NCBI RefSeq assembly: GCF_918741285.1
Contig: NZ_CAKKNC010000007.1
Coordinates: forward strand, 148,737-212,736
Reading direction: 5' to 3'
DNA: 64,000 nt
DNA from: Sphingobium sp. CECT 9361
GTDB taxonomy: Bacteria > Pseudomonadota > Alphaproteobacteria > Sphingomonadales > Sphingomonadaceae
Part shown: piece after piece, positions 36,516 through 46,700 of the stretch
Position numbering within the stretch: the stretch's first letter is position 1
Layout: each line of letters starts with the position of its first letter
Position numbers and translations under genes: made by a program
Notes under the pieces: model-generated
What the model was told of the DNA's origin: nothing
Seen by the model: only the letters and a program-made list of their open reading frames with translations
The model's database searches: none

Positions 36516-38339
36516 TTACTCCACCGTAACGGATTTTGCCAGATTGCGCGGTTGATCGACATCCGTGCCTTTCAGCACCGCAACATGATAAGCCAGCAAC
36601 TGCACCGGCACCGCATAGACCAAAGGCGCGATCAACGGATGCACCTTGGGCATTTCAATGGTGGCCATGCAGTTATCACCAGCCTCTGCAATGCCTTCCG
36701 CGTCCGAAATAAGGACCACCTTGCCGCCGCGGGCCTGCACTTCCTGCATGTTGCTGACAGTCTTCTCGAACAATGGCCCTGACGGCGCGATCACTATCAC
36801 CGGCACGGCATCGTCGATCAGTGCGATGGGGCCATGCTTCATTTCCCCGGCCGCATAGCCTTCGGCATGGATGTAGCTGATTTCCTTAAGCTTCAGCGCA
36901 CCTTCCAGTGCCATCGGATAGTCCGGACCGCGTCCCAGATACAGCACGTCGCGCGCCGGGGCGATCAGATGCGCCATCGCTTCGATCTCGGCATCGTGGC
37001 CCAGCGCTTCGTTCATCGCGGCGGGCGCTTCGGACAGGTGCCAGACGATCTCGGCTTCCTCTTCCGGCGTCAACCGCCCTGCCGCTCGCGCCAGATTGGC
37101 GGCCAGCGCGGCCAGCACAGCCAGTTGGCACGTAAACGCCTTGGTCGATGCCACACCGATTTCCGGTCCCGCATGGGTGGGGAGCAGCAAGTCCGCCTCC
37201 CGCGCCATCGAACTGGTCGGCACATTTACGACGACGGCTATGATCTGCCCCTGCGACCGGGCATGGCGCAACGCAGCGAGCGTGTCCGCCGTTTCGCCCG
37301 ACTGGCTGATAAACAGCGCGAGCCCGCCCTTTTCCAGCACCGGATCGCGATAGCGGAACTCGCTCGCCACATCGATATCGACGGGGATGCGCGCAAATTT
37401 CTCGAACCAGTATTTCGCAACCATTCCGGCATAAAAGCTCGTGCCACATGCTACGATGGTGATCCGCTTCACCCCACCCAGATCGAAATCCATGTCGGGC
37501 AAGGCCACCTGATTTTCCATTCGACGCAGATAGGACCTGAGCGTCTGCGCGACGACGACCGGCTGCTCGTAAATTTCCTTCTGCATGAAATGGCGATGAT
37601 TGCCCTTGTCGATCATCGCGCCGGACACGCCGGAAATCGTGATAGGGCGTTCGACAGGCTGATCGTCCTTGTCGAAAATCTCCGCGCCATCCTTGGTGAT
37701 GACCACCCAGTCGCCTTCGTCCAGATAGGCGATACGCTGCGTCAAGGGCGCCAGCGCCAGTGCGTCCGACCCAAGATAGGTCTCGCCATCGCCATAGCCG
37801 ACCACAAGCGGCGAACCCAGCCGCGCGCCGATCAGCAGATCGGGATAGCTGCGGAACAGGATCGCGAGCGCGAAGGCACCATGCAGGCGCGGCAGCACCT
37901 GCGCCACGGCATCGCGCGGGTCCAGCCCCTGCTCGACCTTCTCACTGATCAGATGCGCGACGACTTCGGTATCGGTCTCGCTGTCGAAATGCCGCCCGCG
38001 CGCAATCAGTTCATCGCGCAGGCTCTTGAAGTTCTCGATAATGCCATTGTGGACGAGCGCGACTTCGCCGGTCGCATGGGGATGCGCGTTGCTCGTGGTC
38101 GGCGCGCCATGCGTCGCCCAGCGGGTATGCGCGATCCCAGTCGTTCCCGGCAAAGGCTCGTCGCGCAGTTCGCGGACAAGGTTCAGCAGCTTCCCCTCGG
38201 CCCGTCGCCGCTCGATGGCGCCATCATGGATCGTCGCGACCCCCGCGCTGTCGTAGCCGCGATATTCCAGCCGTTTGAGCCCGTCCACAAGCCGGTCGGA
38301 AACTTCCGCAGCGCCAACAATGCCGATTATGCCACACAT
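36516..38339 (-). CDS. glmS: Glutamine-fructose-6-phosphate aminotransferase GlmS
   Basis: Makes glucosamine-6-phosphate from fructose-6-phosphate and glutamine, the first step to UDP-GlcNAc for peptidoglycan and LPS. At 607 residues it has an N-terminal glutaminase domain, with nucleophile Cys2 (MCGIIGIVG) and THTRWATHG-like IAHTRWATHG, and two SIS isomerase domains ending in PRNLAKSVTVE. The start codon is two bases beyond the end of glmU, so the two form an operon. No glmS ribozyme or other leader is expected inside this tight junction. Confidence 0.97.
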   Translation of the reverse strand: MCGIIGIVGAAEVSDRLVDGLKRLEYRGYDSAGVATIHDGAIERRRAEGKLLNLVRELRDEPLPGTTGIAHTRWATHGAPTTSNAHPHATGEVALVHNGIIENFKSLRDELIARGRHFDSETDTEVVAHLISEKVEQGLDPRDAVAQVLPRLHGAFALAILFRSYPDLLIGARLGSPLVVGYGDGETYLGSDALALAPLTQRIAYLDEGDWVVITKDGAEIFDKDDQPVERPITISGVSGAMIDKGNHRHFMQKEIYEQPVVVAQTLRSYLRRMENQVALPDMDFDLGGVKRITIVACGTSFYAGMVAKYWFEKFARIPVDIDVASEFRYRDPVLEKGGLALFISQSGETADTLAALRHARSQGQIIAVVVNVPTSSMAREADLLLPTHAGPEIGVASTKAFTCQLAVLAALAANLARAAGRLTPEEEAEIVWHLSEAPAAMNEALGHDAEIEAMAHLIAPARDVLYLGRGPDYPMALEGALKLKEISYIHAEGYAAGEMKHGPIALIDDAVPVIVIAPSGPLFEKTVSNMQEVQARGGKVVLISDAEGIAEAGDNCMATIEMPKVHPLIAPLVYAVPVQLLAYHVAVLKGTDVDQPRNLAKSVTVE

Positions 38340-38340
38340 A

Positions 38341-39696
38341 TTATTTCGCTACCTTCTTAGCTGCCTTCCGCTCGGCCATCTTCGTGCGGAAGCGCTTTGC
38401 CCATCCCGGCCGCGCTTCCTGCTTTCCGCGCGCGATGGCAAGTGCATCCGCTTCCACATCGCGTGTCACCACGGACCCCGCACCCACAATCGCGCCGTCG
38501 CCGATGGTCACCGGTGCCACCAATGCGCTGTTCGATCCAATGAATGCGCCCGCGCCGATCTCCGTCCGGTATTTCATGAAGCCGTCGTAGTTGCAGGTGA
38601 TCGTCCCCGCGCCGATGTTCGCGCCTGCACCTACAGTCGCATCGCCGATATAGGACAGGTGATTGACCTTCGCACCTTCGCCCAGCACCGATTTTTTCAC
38701 TTCGACGAAATTGCCGATCTTGGCCTTCATGCCGATGTCGGCACCGGGCCGCAACCGCGCATAGGGACCGACTTCCGCGCCTGTCCGCACAGTTGCGCCT
38801 TCCAGATGGGAAAAGGCGTGGATGGTCACGCCATCCTCCACCGCCACGCCGGGGCCGAACACCACATGCGGCTCCACTGTAACATCGCGGCCCAGCACCG
38901 TGTCGTGACTGAAGTACACAGTTTCGGGCGCCACTAGAGTCACGCCGTCGCGCATTGCCTCCAAGCGCCGTTGGGCCTGCCACGCCGCCTCAACCTGCGC
39001 CTGTTCGATCCGGCTGTTCACGCCTGCCACTTCGAACGAGTCTGTCTCCACGACGGCGCTTTTCTGCCCCGGCAGCATAACGATGTCGGGCAGATAATAT
39101 TCGCCTGCTGCATTGGCATTGTCGATCTGATCGAGAAGCACGAACAGGTCGGTCGAGCGCGTCGCCATCAACCCTGAATTGCACAGGGTGACGGCGCGCT
39201 CGGCCTCGGTCGCATCCTTATATTCGACCATCTTTTCGATGATTCCCTGCCCGTCCGCGATGACCCGTCCATAAGCGCCGCCATTCTCCGCGCGGAAGCC
39301 CAGCACCACCGCGCGCGGATCGTCGCCCCGGTTCAATCGGTCGAGCAAGGCGCGCATCGTCGCAGTGCTGATGAGCGGCACGTCGCCATAGAGAATCAGC
39401 ACATCGCCCACGAACCCGGCCAGCGCATCGTGCGCCTGCGCGACGGCATGGCCGGTGCCAAGCTGCTCGGACTGCACCGCGATATCGACTCCGTGGCCCG
39501 CAACCGCCGCCTCGACCTGCTCGCGTCCAGCACCCACCACGACCACCTGCCGCTCCGGCGCGAGTTCGGAAAGACTCGCTAGCAGATGCAACAGCATCGG
39601 CCGCCCCGCGACCGGATGCAGCACCTTGTGCGTGCTGGATTTCATGCGAGTCCCCTGCCCAGCGGCAAGGATGATAGCGGCGATGGGGCGTGTCAC
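38341..39696 (-). CDS. glmU: Bifunctional UDP-GlcNAc pyrophosphorylase/acetyltransferase GlmU
   Basis: Acetylates glucosamine-1-phosphate and couples it to UTP. The 451-residue protein has the N-terminal nucleotidyltransferase motif LAAGQGTRMKSSTHKVLH and a C-terminal left-handed beta-helix of hexapeptide repeats with GNFVEVKKSVLGEGAKVNH and GAFIGSNSALVAPV. The start is GTG; the next in-frame Met is inside the active-site loop. It precedes glmS and is divergent from gph. Confidence 0.96.
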   Translation of the reverse strand: MTRPIAAIILAAGQGTRMKSSTHKVLHPVAGRPMLLHLLASLSELAPERQVVVVGAGREQVEAAVAGHGVDIAVQSEQLGTGHAVAQAHDALAGFVGDVLILYGDVPLISTATMRALLDRLNRGDDPRAVVLGFRAENGGAYGRVIADGQGIIEKMVEYKDATEAERAVTLCNSGLMATRSTDLFVLLDQIDNANAAGEYYLPDIVMLPGQKSAVVETDSFEVAGVNSRIEQAQVEAAWQAQRRLEAMRDGVTLVAPETVYFSHDTVLGRDVTVEPHVVFGPGVAVEDGVTIHAFSHLEGATVRTGAEVGPYARLRPGADIGMKAKIGNFVEVKKSVLGEGAKVNHLSYIGDATVGAGANIGAGTITCNYDGFMKYRTEIGAGAFIGSNSALVAPVTIGDGAIVGAGSVVTRDVEADALAIARGKQEARPGWAKRFRTKMAERKAAKKVAK

Positions 39697-39795
39697 GATA
39701 GGGGAATGTCCTGCAGATCAAATCGGATGCTTGTGCGTCATTCACTGCCATGTTTGGCTTGCAATGGCCACAGCGCAAGGGGCATGGCGCGCGCT

Positions 39796-40464
39796 ATGGT
39801 AGAGATTCCTTTCGATATTATTGGCTTCGATCTGGACGGCACCTTGCTCGACACGAGCGGAGACCTTGCCGCGGCGGTCAACCACGCGATCACCGCCATC
39901 GGCCGCCCCGCTTATCCTCCCGACGCGATCCGCCCGTTCGTGGGCAAGGGCGCGCGCGTCATGCTGGAACGCGCGCTTGCGGCGTCGGGCGAATGCACGC
40001 CTGCGCTGCTGGATGATCGCTTACCCGTGCTGCTGGATTATTATCAGCAGAATCTGGCGATCCATTCGATCCCCTATCCCGGCTGTGTGGCCATGCTCGA
40101 TGCGTTGGCCGCGCGCGGCCTCAAACTCGCCATCTGTACCAACAAGGCGAAGCGGTTCGCCATTCCCCTGATGGAGCAAATCGGGCTTTCGGATCGCTTC
40201 GCCACCATCATTGGCGGCGATACCGTTGGCATCGCCAAACCGGACCCCGCGCCCATCCACGAGATGATCGCGCGCGCAGGCGGTGGACGCACTGCGTTTC
40301 TGGGCGACACGATCAACGACATAGCGGGCGCACGCAATGCGGGCATCGCCAGCATCGCCGTCAGCTTCGGGTTCCTCGATGGCCCGGTCGAGGATCTGGA
40401 AGCAGATGCCGTCATTCACCATTTCGACGATCTCGTGCCTATGTTGGAAGGGTGGCCCGCATGA
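39796..40464 (+). CDS. gph: HAD-family phosphatase, likely phosphoglycolate phosphatase
   Basis: A 222-residue HAD hydrolase. Motif I is FDLDGTLLD (residues 9-17), motif II lies in AICTNKA, and motif III/IV is GDTINDIAGARNAG. Phosphoglycolate phosphatase removes 2-phosphoglycolate formed from damaged DNA ends or photorespiration; other sugar phosphates are possible. The ATG at 39796 gives the standard MVEIPFDIIGFDLDGT start; one at 39784 is very close to AAGGGG. The stop codon overlaps the crotonase start (ATGA). Confidence 0.88.
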   Translation: MVEIPFDIIGFDLDGTLLDTSGDLAAAVNHAITAIGRPAYPPDAIRPFVGKGARVMLERALAASGECTPALLDDRLPVLLDYYQQNLAIHSIPYPGCVAMLDALAARGLKLAICTNKAKRFAIPLMEQIGLSDRFATIIGGDTVGIAKPDPAPIHEMIARAGGGRTAFLGDTINDIAGARNAGIASIAVSFGFLDGPVEDLEADAVIHHFDDLVPMLEGWPA

Positions 40465-41216
40465 CCCTGCGCCTCGAACGCGACGGCGCTATCGCGCGCC
40501 TGCTGTTCGACCGGGCGGACAAGCGCAACGCCATGACTCAGGAGATGTGGGCCGCGCTTCCCGCTCTGGTGGAAGAAGCGATGGCGGATGACAGCATTGC
40601 CGTTCTCATCCTGACCTCCGCGACTCCCGGCTTGTTCTGTGCGGGTGCCGACATCGGCGAATTTGCTACGCACAGCGCCAACGAAGACTGGCGCATTGCT
40701 AACCAGTCCGCCATTCGCGCCAGCCACGCCGCATTGGCCCATGCGTCAAAGCCGGTGATCGCAGCAATCGACGGCGATTGCATCGGCGGTGGTTGCGGCC
40801 TCGCCATGGCTTGCGACATCCGCGTCGCTGCGCCCACTGCGCGGCTTGGCATAACCCCCGCCAAACTTGGCATCGTCTATTCGCTGTTCGACACAAAATT
40901 GCTGGTCGACCTCGTCGGTCCGGGTCAGGCGAAGCGCCTGCTCTATACCGCCGCCCTGATCGATGCCGCCGAAGCCCTCAGCATCGGTCTGATCGAGGAA
41001 ATTGCGGAAGACCCCATGGCCCGCGCGACGGCAGTGGCACAAACCATCGCCGCCAACGCGCAACATTCGGTACTCTCCACCAAGAACATGATCCGTCGTA
41101 TCGTGGATGGCCAGACCGACGATGACCCCGAAACTCTCATGATGTTCCGCGATGCCTTCACCCGCCTGGAATTTACCGCCCGAGTCGAAGCCTTCCGCAC
41201 CCGGCGCAGCTCATAA
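40461..41216 (+). CDS. Crotonase-fold protein lacking the usual hydratase glutamates
   Basis: A 251-residue member of the enoyl-CoA hydratase/isomerase superfamily. The oxyanion-hole segments LFCAGADIGEF and IDGDCIGGGCGLAMACDIR are intact, so CoA thioester binding is likely. In the position of the hydratase QPE motif it has TPAK, and the second catalytic glutamate is also replaced (AKRLLYTA), so it is probably not a classical enoyl-CoA hydratase. The true start is the ATG at 40461 inside the ATGA overlap with gph, not the GTG at 40452. Confidence 0.88.
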   Translation: MTLRLERDGAIARLLFDRADKRNAMTQEMWAALPALVEEAMADDSIAVLILTSATPGLFCAGADIGEFATHSANEDWRIANQSAIRASHAALAHASKPVIAAIDGDCIGGGCGLAMACDIRVAAPTARLGITPAKLGIVYSLFDTKLLVDLVGPGQAKRLLYTAALIDAAEALSIGLIEEIAEDPMARATAVAQTIAANAQHSVLSTKNMIRRIVDGQTDDDPETLMMFRDAFTRLEFTARVEAFRTRRSS

Positions 41217-41315
41217 ACCTGCGACGGGCAGGCAACAACCGCACGACTGCTGCGTTGGTGCTGCAGATATTATCGGTTATCCCGTCATTCGCATTATCCA
41301 AAAAGGAACGCCCCC

Positions 41316-41846
41316 ATGAAAACCGCATCGCTATTGTTCGCCACCGCCGCCATCCTCGCCCTTCCTGCCTGCGCCACAATGGGCACGGGTCAGGGTGCGA
41401 GCGCGAACACGACCTTGCTGGGCGCAGATGGGACCAGCCATGGCGTTGCCAAGGTGACGCAAACGACGTCCGGACTTAAGGTGACGGTTGCGGCAACGGG
41501 TCTTACCCCCGGCGTTCACGCCGTCCATGTTCATACGACCGGCACCTGCACCGCCCCTGCCTTCACCAGCGCAGGTGGACACTGGAACCCGATGGGCAAG
41601 CAGCATGGAATGGAAAACCCGATGGGCAGCCACATGGGCGACATGCCGAACATGACGGTCAATGCGGATGGTCGCGGTACGCTGGAATACACCATCGCTG
41701 GCGGCGCATTGTCGGATGGCACGACCCCCTTGTTCGACGCCGACGGCGCCGCTGTCGTGGTGCATGCGCTGCCGGACGATAACAAGAGCGACCCCGCCGG
41801 AAAGGCTGGCGATCGGCTGGCCTGCGGGGTGCTTACGCTCGGCTGA
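41316..41846 (+). CDS. sodC: Cu/Zn superoxide dismutase, lipoprotein type
   Basis: A periplasmic superoxide dismutase of 176 residues. The N-terminus is a lipoprotein signal with LALPAC (Cys19). All metal ligands are visible: His71, His73 (HAVHVH), bridging His89 (GGHWNP), His97, His106, Asp109 (HMGDMPN) and His150 (VVVHALPDD), along with the disulfide cysteines Cys78 and Cys170. AAAAAGGA precedes the ATG. A strong terminator follows, so it is a single-gene unit. Confidence 0.95.
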   Translation: MKTASLLFATAAILALPACATMGTGQGASANTTLLGADGTSHGVAKVTQTTSGLKVTVAATGLTPGVHAVHVHTTGTCTAPAFTSAGGHWNPMGKQHGMENPMGSHMGDMPNMTVNADGRGTLEYTIAGGALSDGTTPLFDADGAAVVVHALPDDNKSDPAGKAGDRLACGVLTLG

Positions 41847-41852
41847 CCGACC

Positions 41853-41899
41853 AGCTTCGGCAGTATGTGCAGTCATTGCTGCATATTGCCGGAGCTTTT
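41853..41899 (+). terminator. Terminator after the superoxide dismutase gene
   Basis: The arms 41853-41872 and 41879-41896 form an 18-bp stem with two wobble pairs and a two-base bulge, loop TCATTG, followed by TTTG. It starts six bases after the stop codon. Confidence 0.75.
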
Positions 41900-42052
41900 G
41901 TCGAAGCAGCGGAAACATGTCCCGATTGTTGCTGCACCGAATTGGAGGTTAATTCGACGAACGACGCCCGGTTTTCCTTGAATATTAACTCACTCCTCCG
42001 ATATTATAGAGCATGTCGGCACTACGCGCCGACGCAAAGGAGACGAATTACA

Positions 42053-42808
42053 ATGGCTAACTGGTCTGACCCCCGGACGCCGGACACCGGCTTTCGCACG
42101 GGCTTCGGCGCTGGCGTGGAAACACGCGGTGCTGCGTTCGACGCGGGGCTGCGGTCCTACATGCTGTCCGTTTACAACTACATGGCAAGCGGTGTGCTGC
42201 TGACGGGCCTCGTCGCGCTGCTGTTCTCATGGGGCGGGGCGACGTCGCCCGCTGCCCAGATCATGATGGGCCCGGGCATATTGAAATATGTCATCATGTT
42301 CTCGCCGCTGGTGTTCGTGATGGTGCTCAGCTTTGGCATCAACAAGCTGTCGACCGCGACGGCGCAGATGCTGTTCTGGGCCTATGCAGGCGTGATGGGC
42401 TTGTCGCTCTCGACGATATTCCTGGTGTATACCGGCACGTCGATCGCGCAGACCTTCTTTGCGACTGCTGCGGCTTTCGCGGGGCTTAGCCTGTTCGGCT
42501 ACACCACGAAGAAGGATCTGTCGGGCTTCGGCACGTTCCTGATCATGGGCGTGATCGGCCTGATCGTCGCATCGCTCATCAACATCTTCCTTAAGTCGAG
42601 CGTCATGGACCTCGCGATCAGCGCCATCGGCGTGCTGTTGTTTGCGGGCCTCACCGCCTACGACACGCAGAAGATCAAGAGCATGTACGCACAGGTTGCC
42701 GGAACCGAGTTCATGGGCAAGTCGGTCGTGATGGGCGCGCTGACGCTTTACCTCGACTTCATCAACATGTTCATGTTCCTCCTCCGCTTCATGGGCAACC
42801 GCGACTGA
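42053..42808 (+). CDS. Bax inhibitor-1/YccA-family membrane protein
   Basis: A 251-residue protein with seven transmembrane helices, of the BI-1/YccA/YbhL family. The pattern VYNYMASGVLLTGLVA near the N-terminus and ALTLYLDFINMFMFLLRFMG at the C-terminus is diagnostic. Members modulate the FtsH protease or act as pH-dependent calcium channels. An AAAGGAGA ten bases before the ATG at 42053 sets the start, although an open frame extends to 41867. A terminator hairpin follows. Confidence 0.93.
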   Translation: MANWSDPRTPDTGFRTGFGAGVETRGAAFDAGLRSYMLSVYNYMASGVLLTGLVALLFSWGGATSPAAQIMMGPGILKYVIMFSPLVFVMVLSFGINKLSTATAQMLFWAYAGVMGLSLSTIFLVYTGTSIAQTFFATAAAFAGLSLFGYTTKKDLSGFGTFLIMGVIGLIVASLINIFLKSSVMDLAISAIGVLLFAGLTAYDTQKIKSMYAQVAGTEFMGKSVVMGALTLYLDFINMFMFLLRFMGNRD

Positions 42809-42834
42809 GCGCAGTCTGCGGATCAATAAAACGG

Positions 42835-42866
42835 AAAGCCCGGCGGAGAAATCTGCCGGGCTTTTT
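42835..42866. terminator. Bidirectional terminator between the BI-1 gene and radC
   Basis: AAAGCCCGGC (42835-42844) and GCCGGGCTTT (42855-42864) pair perfectly over 10 bp with a 10-base loop, ending in TTTTT on the plus strand. It can serve both convergent genes. Confidence 0.85.
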
Positions 42867-42920
42867 CGTTGGGCGATGGCGTTCCAATGTTCCGTTACGC
42901 GAAAGCAACGGCGAGACTTG

Positions 42921-43622
42921 TCACATCAGCCCCAGTGCCCTGAAACTGCTATGTCCCTGGCTGCCGATGATGATGTGATCGTGCACCACGATATTGAGAC
43001 GTTTTCCGGCGTCCACGATCTGCCGGGTCACCGCGATGTCCTGCTGGCTGGGCTCGGGCGCGCCGCTGGGATGGTTGTGAACAAGAATCAGGGAAGTCGC
43101 CCCCAGATCGATCGCGCGCTTGATGACTTCACGAGTATAGATCGCCGCTTCGTCTACCGACCCATCGCCCATATGCTCGTCGCGAATCAGCATGTTGCGA
43201 CTGTTGAGGTGCAGCACGCGCACGCGCTCTACCGTCAGAAACGCCATGTCGGCGCGCAGATAGTCGAGCAGCGCATCCCAATTGGACAGCACCGGTTGCT
43301 CGACGACCTTGGCTTTGAGCAGACGCAATGCTGCTGCCTGCGCGATCTTGATCGCAGCGACGCTGGTGTCGCCCATGCCCGGCTCCCGCGCCAGTGCGCG
43401 CCAGTCGGCCGTCAGCACGCCACCAATGCCACCGAAACGATGCAGCAATGCCTTGGCCAGCGGCTTCGTGTCGCGCCGCGGAATTGCCAGCGCCAGCAGA
43501 TATTCGATCAGTTCATGATCCAGCAGCGCATCGGGGCCCCCATCGGCCAGCCGCTGCCGCAATCGGGCGCGATGCCCCGTTCCGCCGTGGCCCGGCCCCG
43601 CCGGTGCATCGCTTTCGCTCAT
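42921..43622 (-). CDS. radC: RadC-family JAB-domain protein
   Basis: A 233-residue protein with an N-terminal helix-hairpin-helix region and a C-terminal MPN/JAB metalloprotease-like domain, in which the metal ligands LVHNHPSGAPEPSQQDIAVT are complete. RadC was named for DNA repair but that role is disputed and its activity is unknown. It is convergent with the BI-1 gene and divergent from ydbH. Confidence 0.93.
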   Translation of the reverse strand: MSESDAPAGPGHGGTGHRARLRQRLADGGPDALLDHELIEYLLALAIPRRDTKPLAKALLHRFGGIGGVLTADWRALAREPGMGDTSVAAIKIAQAAALRLLKAKVVEQPVLSNWDALLDYLRADMAFLTVERVRVLHLNSRNMLIRDEHMGDGSVDEAAIYTREVIKRAIDLGATSLILVHNHPSGAPEPSQQDIAVTRQIVDAGKRLNIVVHDHIIIGSQGHSSFRALGLM

Positions 43623-43741
43623 GCAACGCAGGGTTAGAGGCGAGTGAATTGCGCCGCAAGGATATTTCCCACTGGTCAGATGTTGTTCATGCGTTACGGG
43701 TTCTTACAGGCAATGCATAAAAAGGCCGGGGTGGCGCAGAT

Positions 43742-46700
43742 ATGAGCGGTGACATTGGCGATGAGGTGCGCGACGCACCCCCTGCGCCGTCGACGCGCCG
43801 CGGCACAGCGGTACGTTGGGCGATGGGCAGTGCTGGCGTACTTACGCTCGTCGCGATCTCCGTATGGACCCAGCGGCAGCCGATTGCCGAGAATTTCATC
43901 GGCCGCGAACTCAATAGTCTAGGCGTCCGCGCAGATTACGACATTGTCGATATCGGGCTGCGCACCCAGCGAATCGAAAATATCGTCCTTGGCGATCCGG
44001 CCCATCCCGATCTGACGGCCCGATGGGTGGAAATCGACTTGTCGCTCGCGGGCCTGACGCCAACGGTCGTGGCCGTTCGCGCAGGCGGTGTCCGAATGTC
44101 AGGGACATTGCGAAACGGTGTGCTGTCGCTTGGCGAACTGGACCGGTTCCGTTCCACCGATTCCACTGCACCGTTCAGCCTGCCCGACATAAAACTGGGG
44201 CTAAACGATGCCCGCATGCGGCTGGACACGGATTACGGTCCGATGGGGCTTAAGCTGGATGGCGATGGCAATTTACGCTCCGGCTTCCGTGGAAAGCTGG
44301 CTGCGGTCATGCCGAAGCTGGCGGCTGCCGGCTGTGCTCTTACGGAAGGCACCGCATGGCTCGACATTACAATGCGCGAAGGGCGGCCGCAGTTTCGCGG
44401 ACCGGTGCGTGGGGCAGCGCTGGGATGCAAAGGTAGCGGCATCGGGATCGCCCAGCCGGTCCTCGATACCGACATAACGTTATCGGCGGCCCTCGACAGA
44501 TGGACAGGCCATGTCGATCTGACCGCGTTCTCGGCAAAGGCTGCGGACGTTACGCTTGTGAAGCCCGGCGGGCGCATCGGCTTCGACGGAACCGCCAAGC
44601 AGACCCGCGGGCAGATCGATCTCGCCGCAGCAGCGGTGCAGCGCGGCGACATCCGGTCTGCACGCACCGAACTGACCGGTGCCTTTCAAATGGCACCGAC
44701 CCCTGACGGCATGGATGCGAGGATCGACGGTGCGCTTTCGGCAAATAGACTGGCGATGGCCGGTCCCGATCCGCTCGCCGGACTGCGCGCATCGACCGCT
44801 GGGTCGCCGGTCGCGCCGCTCGCCATCCGCTTTGCCGACGCCGTCCGCGCCGCCAGCCGCGACAACCGGGCGCAAGCGCGTTTCAGCATGGCGCAGAAGG
44901 GCAGCACCGGGTCCGCGACGATCACTGCCGCCGATTTCACCAGCCGGAGCGGCGCGCGCGCAGGATTGGGGCAAGGCAGCAGCGTCAAACTTGACTGGCC
45001 CAAGGCTGGGGGCGGCCTTGGCTGGGCATTGAACGGCAGCGTGACCACCGACGGCGGCGGATTGCCCCGTGCAGCCCTGCGCCTTGCGCAGCGGCCCGGC
45101 GGCGGGCTGGCAGGGCAGTTGTTCGTCGACCCCTACACCGCACGAGGCGCACGCCTTGCGCTGGAGCCGGTACGCTTTTCTGCGGGCGCAGGCGGCATGA
45201 CGCGCTTCACCACGGCGATTCGGCTGGACGGCCCGCTGGACGGCGGTGCGGTGCGTGGACTTGCGCTGCCCGTGGCAGGGCAAGTCGCCGCCAATGGCAC
45301 GCTCACCGTCAACCCGCGCTGCGCCCCTCTGACGCTCGACAGCCTGAAGTTCGGTAGCTTCGCCTTGGGCACCACGCGGATGGCGCTGTGCCCCGATAGC
45401 GGCAACGCCTTGCTGGCGTACGGGCCGCAAGGTCTGACCGGCGGTGCAGCGATCGAGGCGTTGCGCCTGAAAGGAACGCTGGGCGGCAGTGCGATGACGC
45501 TTTCCGCAGACGCTGCGCGTGGATCGCTCGCCACGAGGACCTTCGATCTGCGCAACGCGCTCTTGCTGTTGGGCGATCCGGCGGCGCCCGTGCGTCTTAA
45601 CGCTACAATGCTGGCGGGGAAGATGGATGCCAAGGGCCTGTCCGGTACCATGGCGGGGACAAGAGGCCGCATCGGAACCATCCCGCTGCTGGTCGGCGAT
45701 GCGGCAGGCAAGTGGAGCTATGCCGCCAGCACTCTGCGCGTCGATGGTGCACTGACGCTCACCGATGCCGCTGCGCCCAACCGCTTCGAGCCGCTCGTCA
45801 GCCGGGACTTTGCGCTTACGTTGCGTAACAGCCAGATTACCGCAAAGGGCAGCTTGCTCGAACCGAAGACGGGCGCGCTGGTCGCCCGCACCGATATCGT
45901 CCATCAACTGGGCAGCGGAAAGGGGCAAGCCGATCTCGACGTACCTGGCGTCGCATTCACCTCTGCACTCCAGCCGGAAATGCTCACGCGCCTTGCGCTC
46001 GGCGTGGTGGCCAATGCGCGTGGCACGGTGGCAGGCAAAGGACAGATTCGCTGGGCCGACGACACGGTCACCAGCGACGGCACATTCCACACCGACAACA
46101 TGGATCTGGCCGCCGCTTTCGGCCCCGTCACCGGCCTCTCGGGCGAACTGCGTTTCACCGACCTGATCGGCCTGGTCTCCGCCCCCAGCCAGATCGCGCG
46201 CATCAAGACGGTCAATCCTGGCGTCGAAGTCACCGATGGCGTCGTGCGCTATCAATTGCTCGCCAATCAGCAAGTGCGTGTCGAAAGCGGCGAGTGGCCG
46301 TTCGCGGGAGGACAGCTCAGCTTGCTCCCCACCACAATGGATTTCAGCGCGGACAAGCCGCGCAATATGGCCTTCCGCGTCGTGGGGCTGGATGCTGGCG
46401 CGTTCATCCAGACGCTCGATCTGGACAATATCTCGGCGACCGGCACGTATGACGGCCTGCTGCCGATGGTGTTCGACGAAAAGGGCGGACGAATCGTTGG
46501 CGGCGTTCTCGTCGCCCGGCAGATCGGACGCGCGCCGCTCGTCCTAGCGAACACGGAGTCGCTCAGCATCACTTGCGATCCGGCGCTGCAAAGCGGCACC
46601 CTGGCCTATGTCGGCCCTGTTTCGAACGAACAGCTTGGCGTTTTCGGCAAGATGGCGTTCGATGCGCTCAAGCATCTTCAGTATAAATGCCTGACCATTT

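Noticed and set aside
36834..38360. A 508-codon open frame on the plus strand opposite glmS
   Set aside because: It lies antisense to the well-conserved glmS and is rich in Arg, His and Gln without any recognisable domain.
44480..46273. A 597-codon open frame on the minus strand opposite ydbH
   Set aside because: The composition is Arg/Ala/Cys/Gly-heavy and shows no motif, while ydbH is supported by operon structure with ynbE and ydbL.
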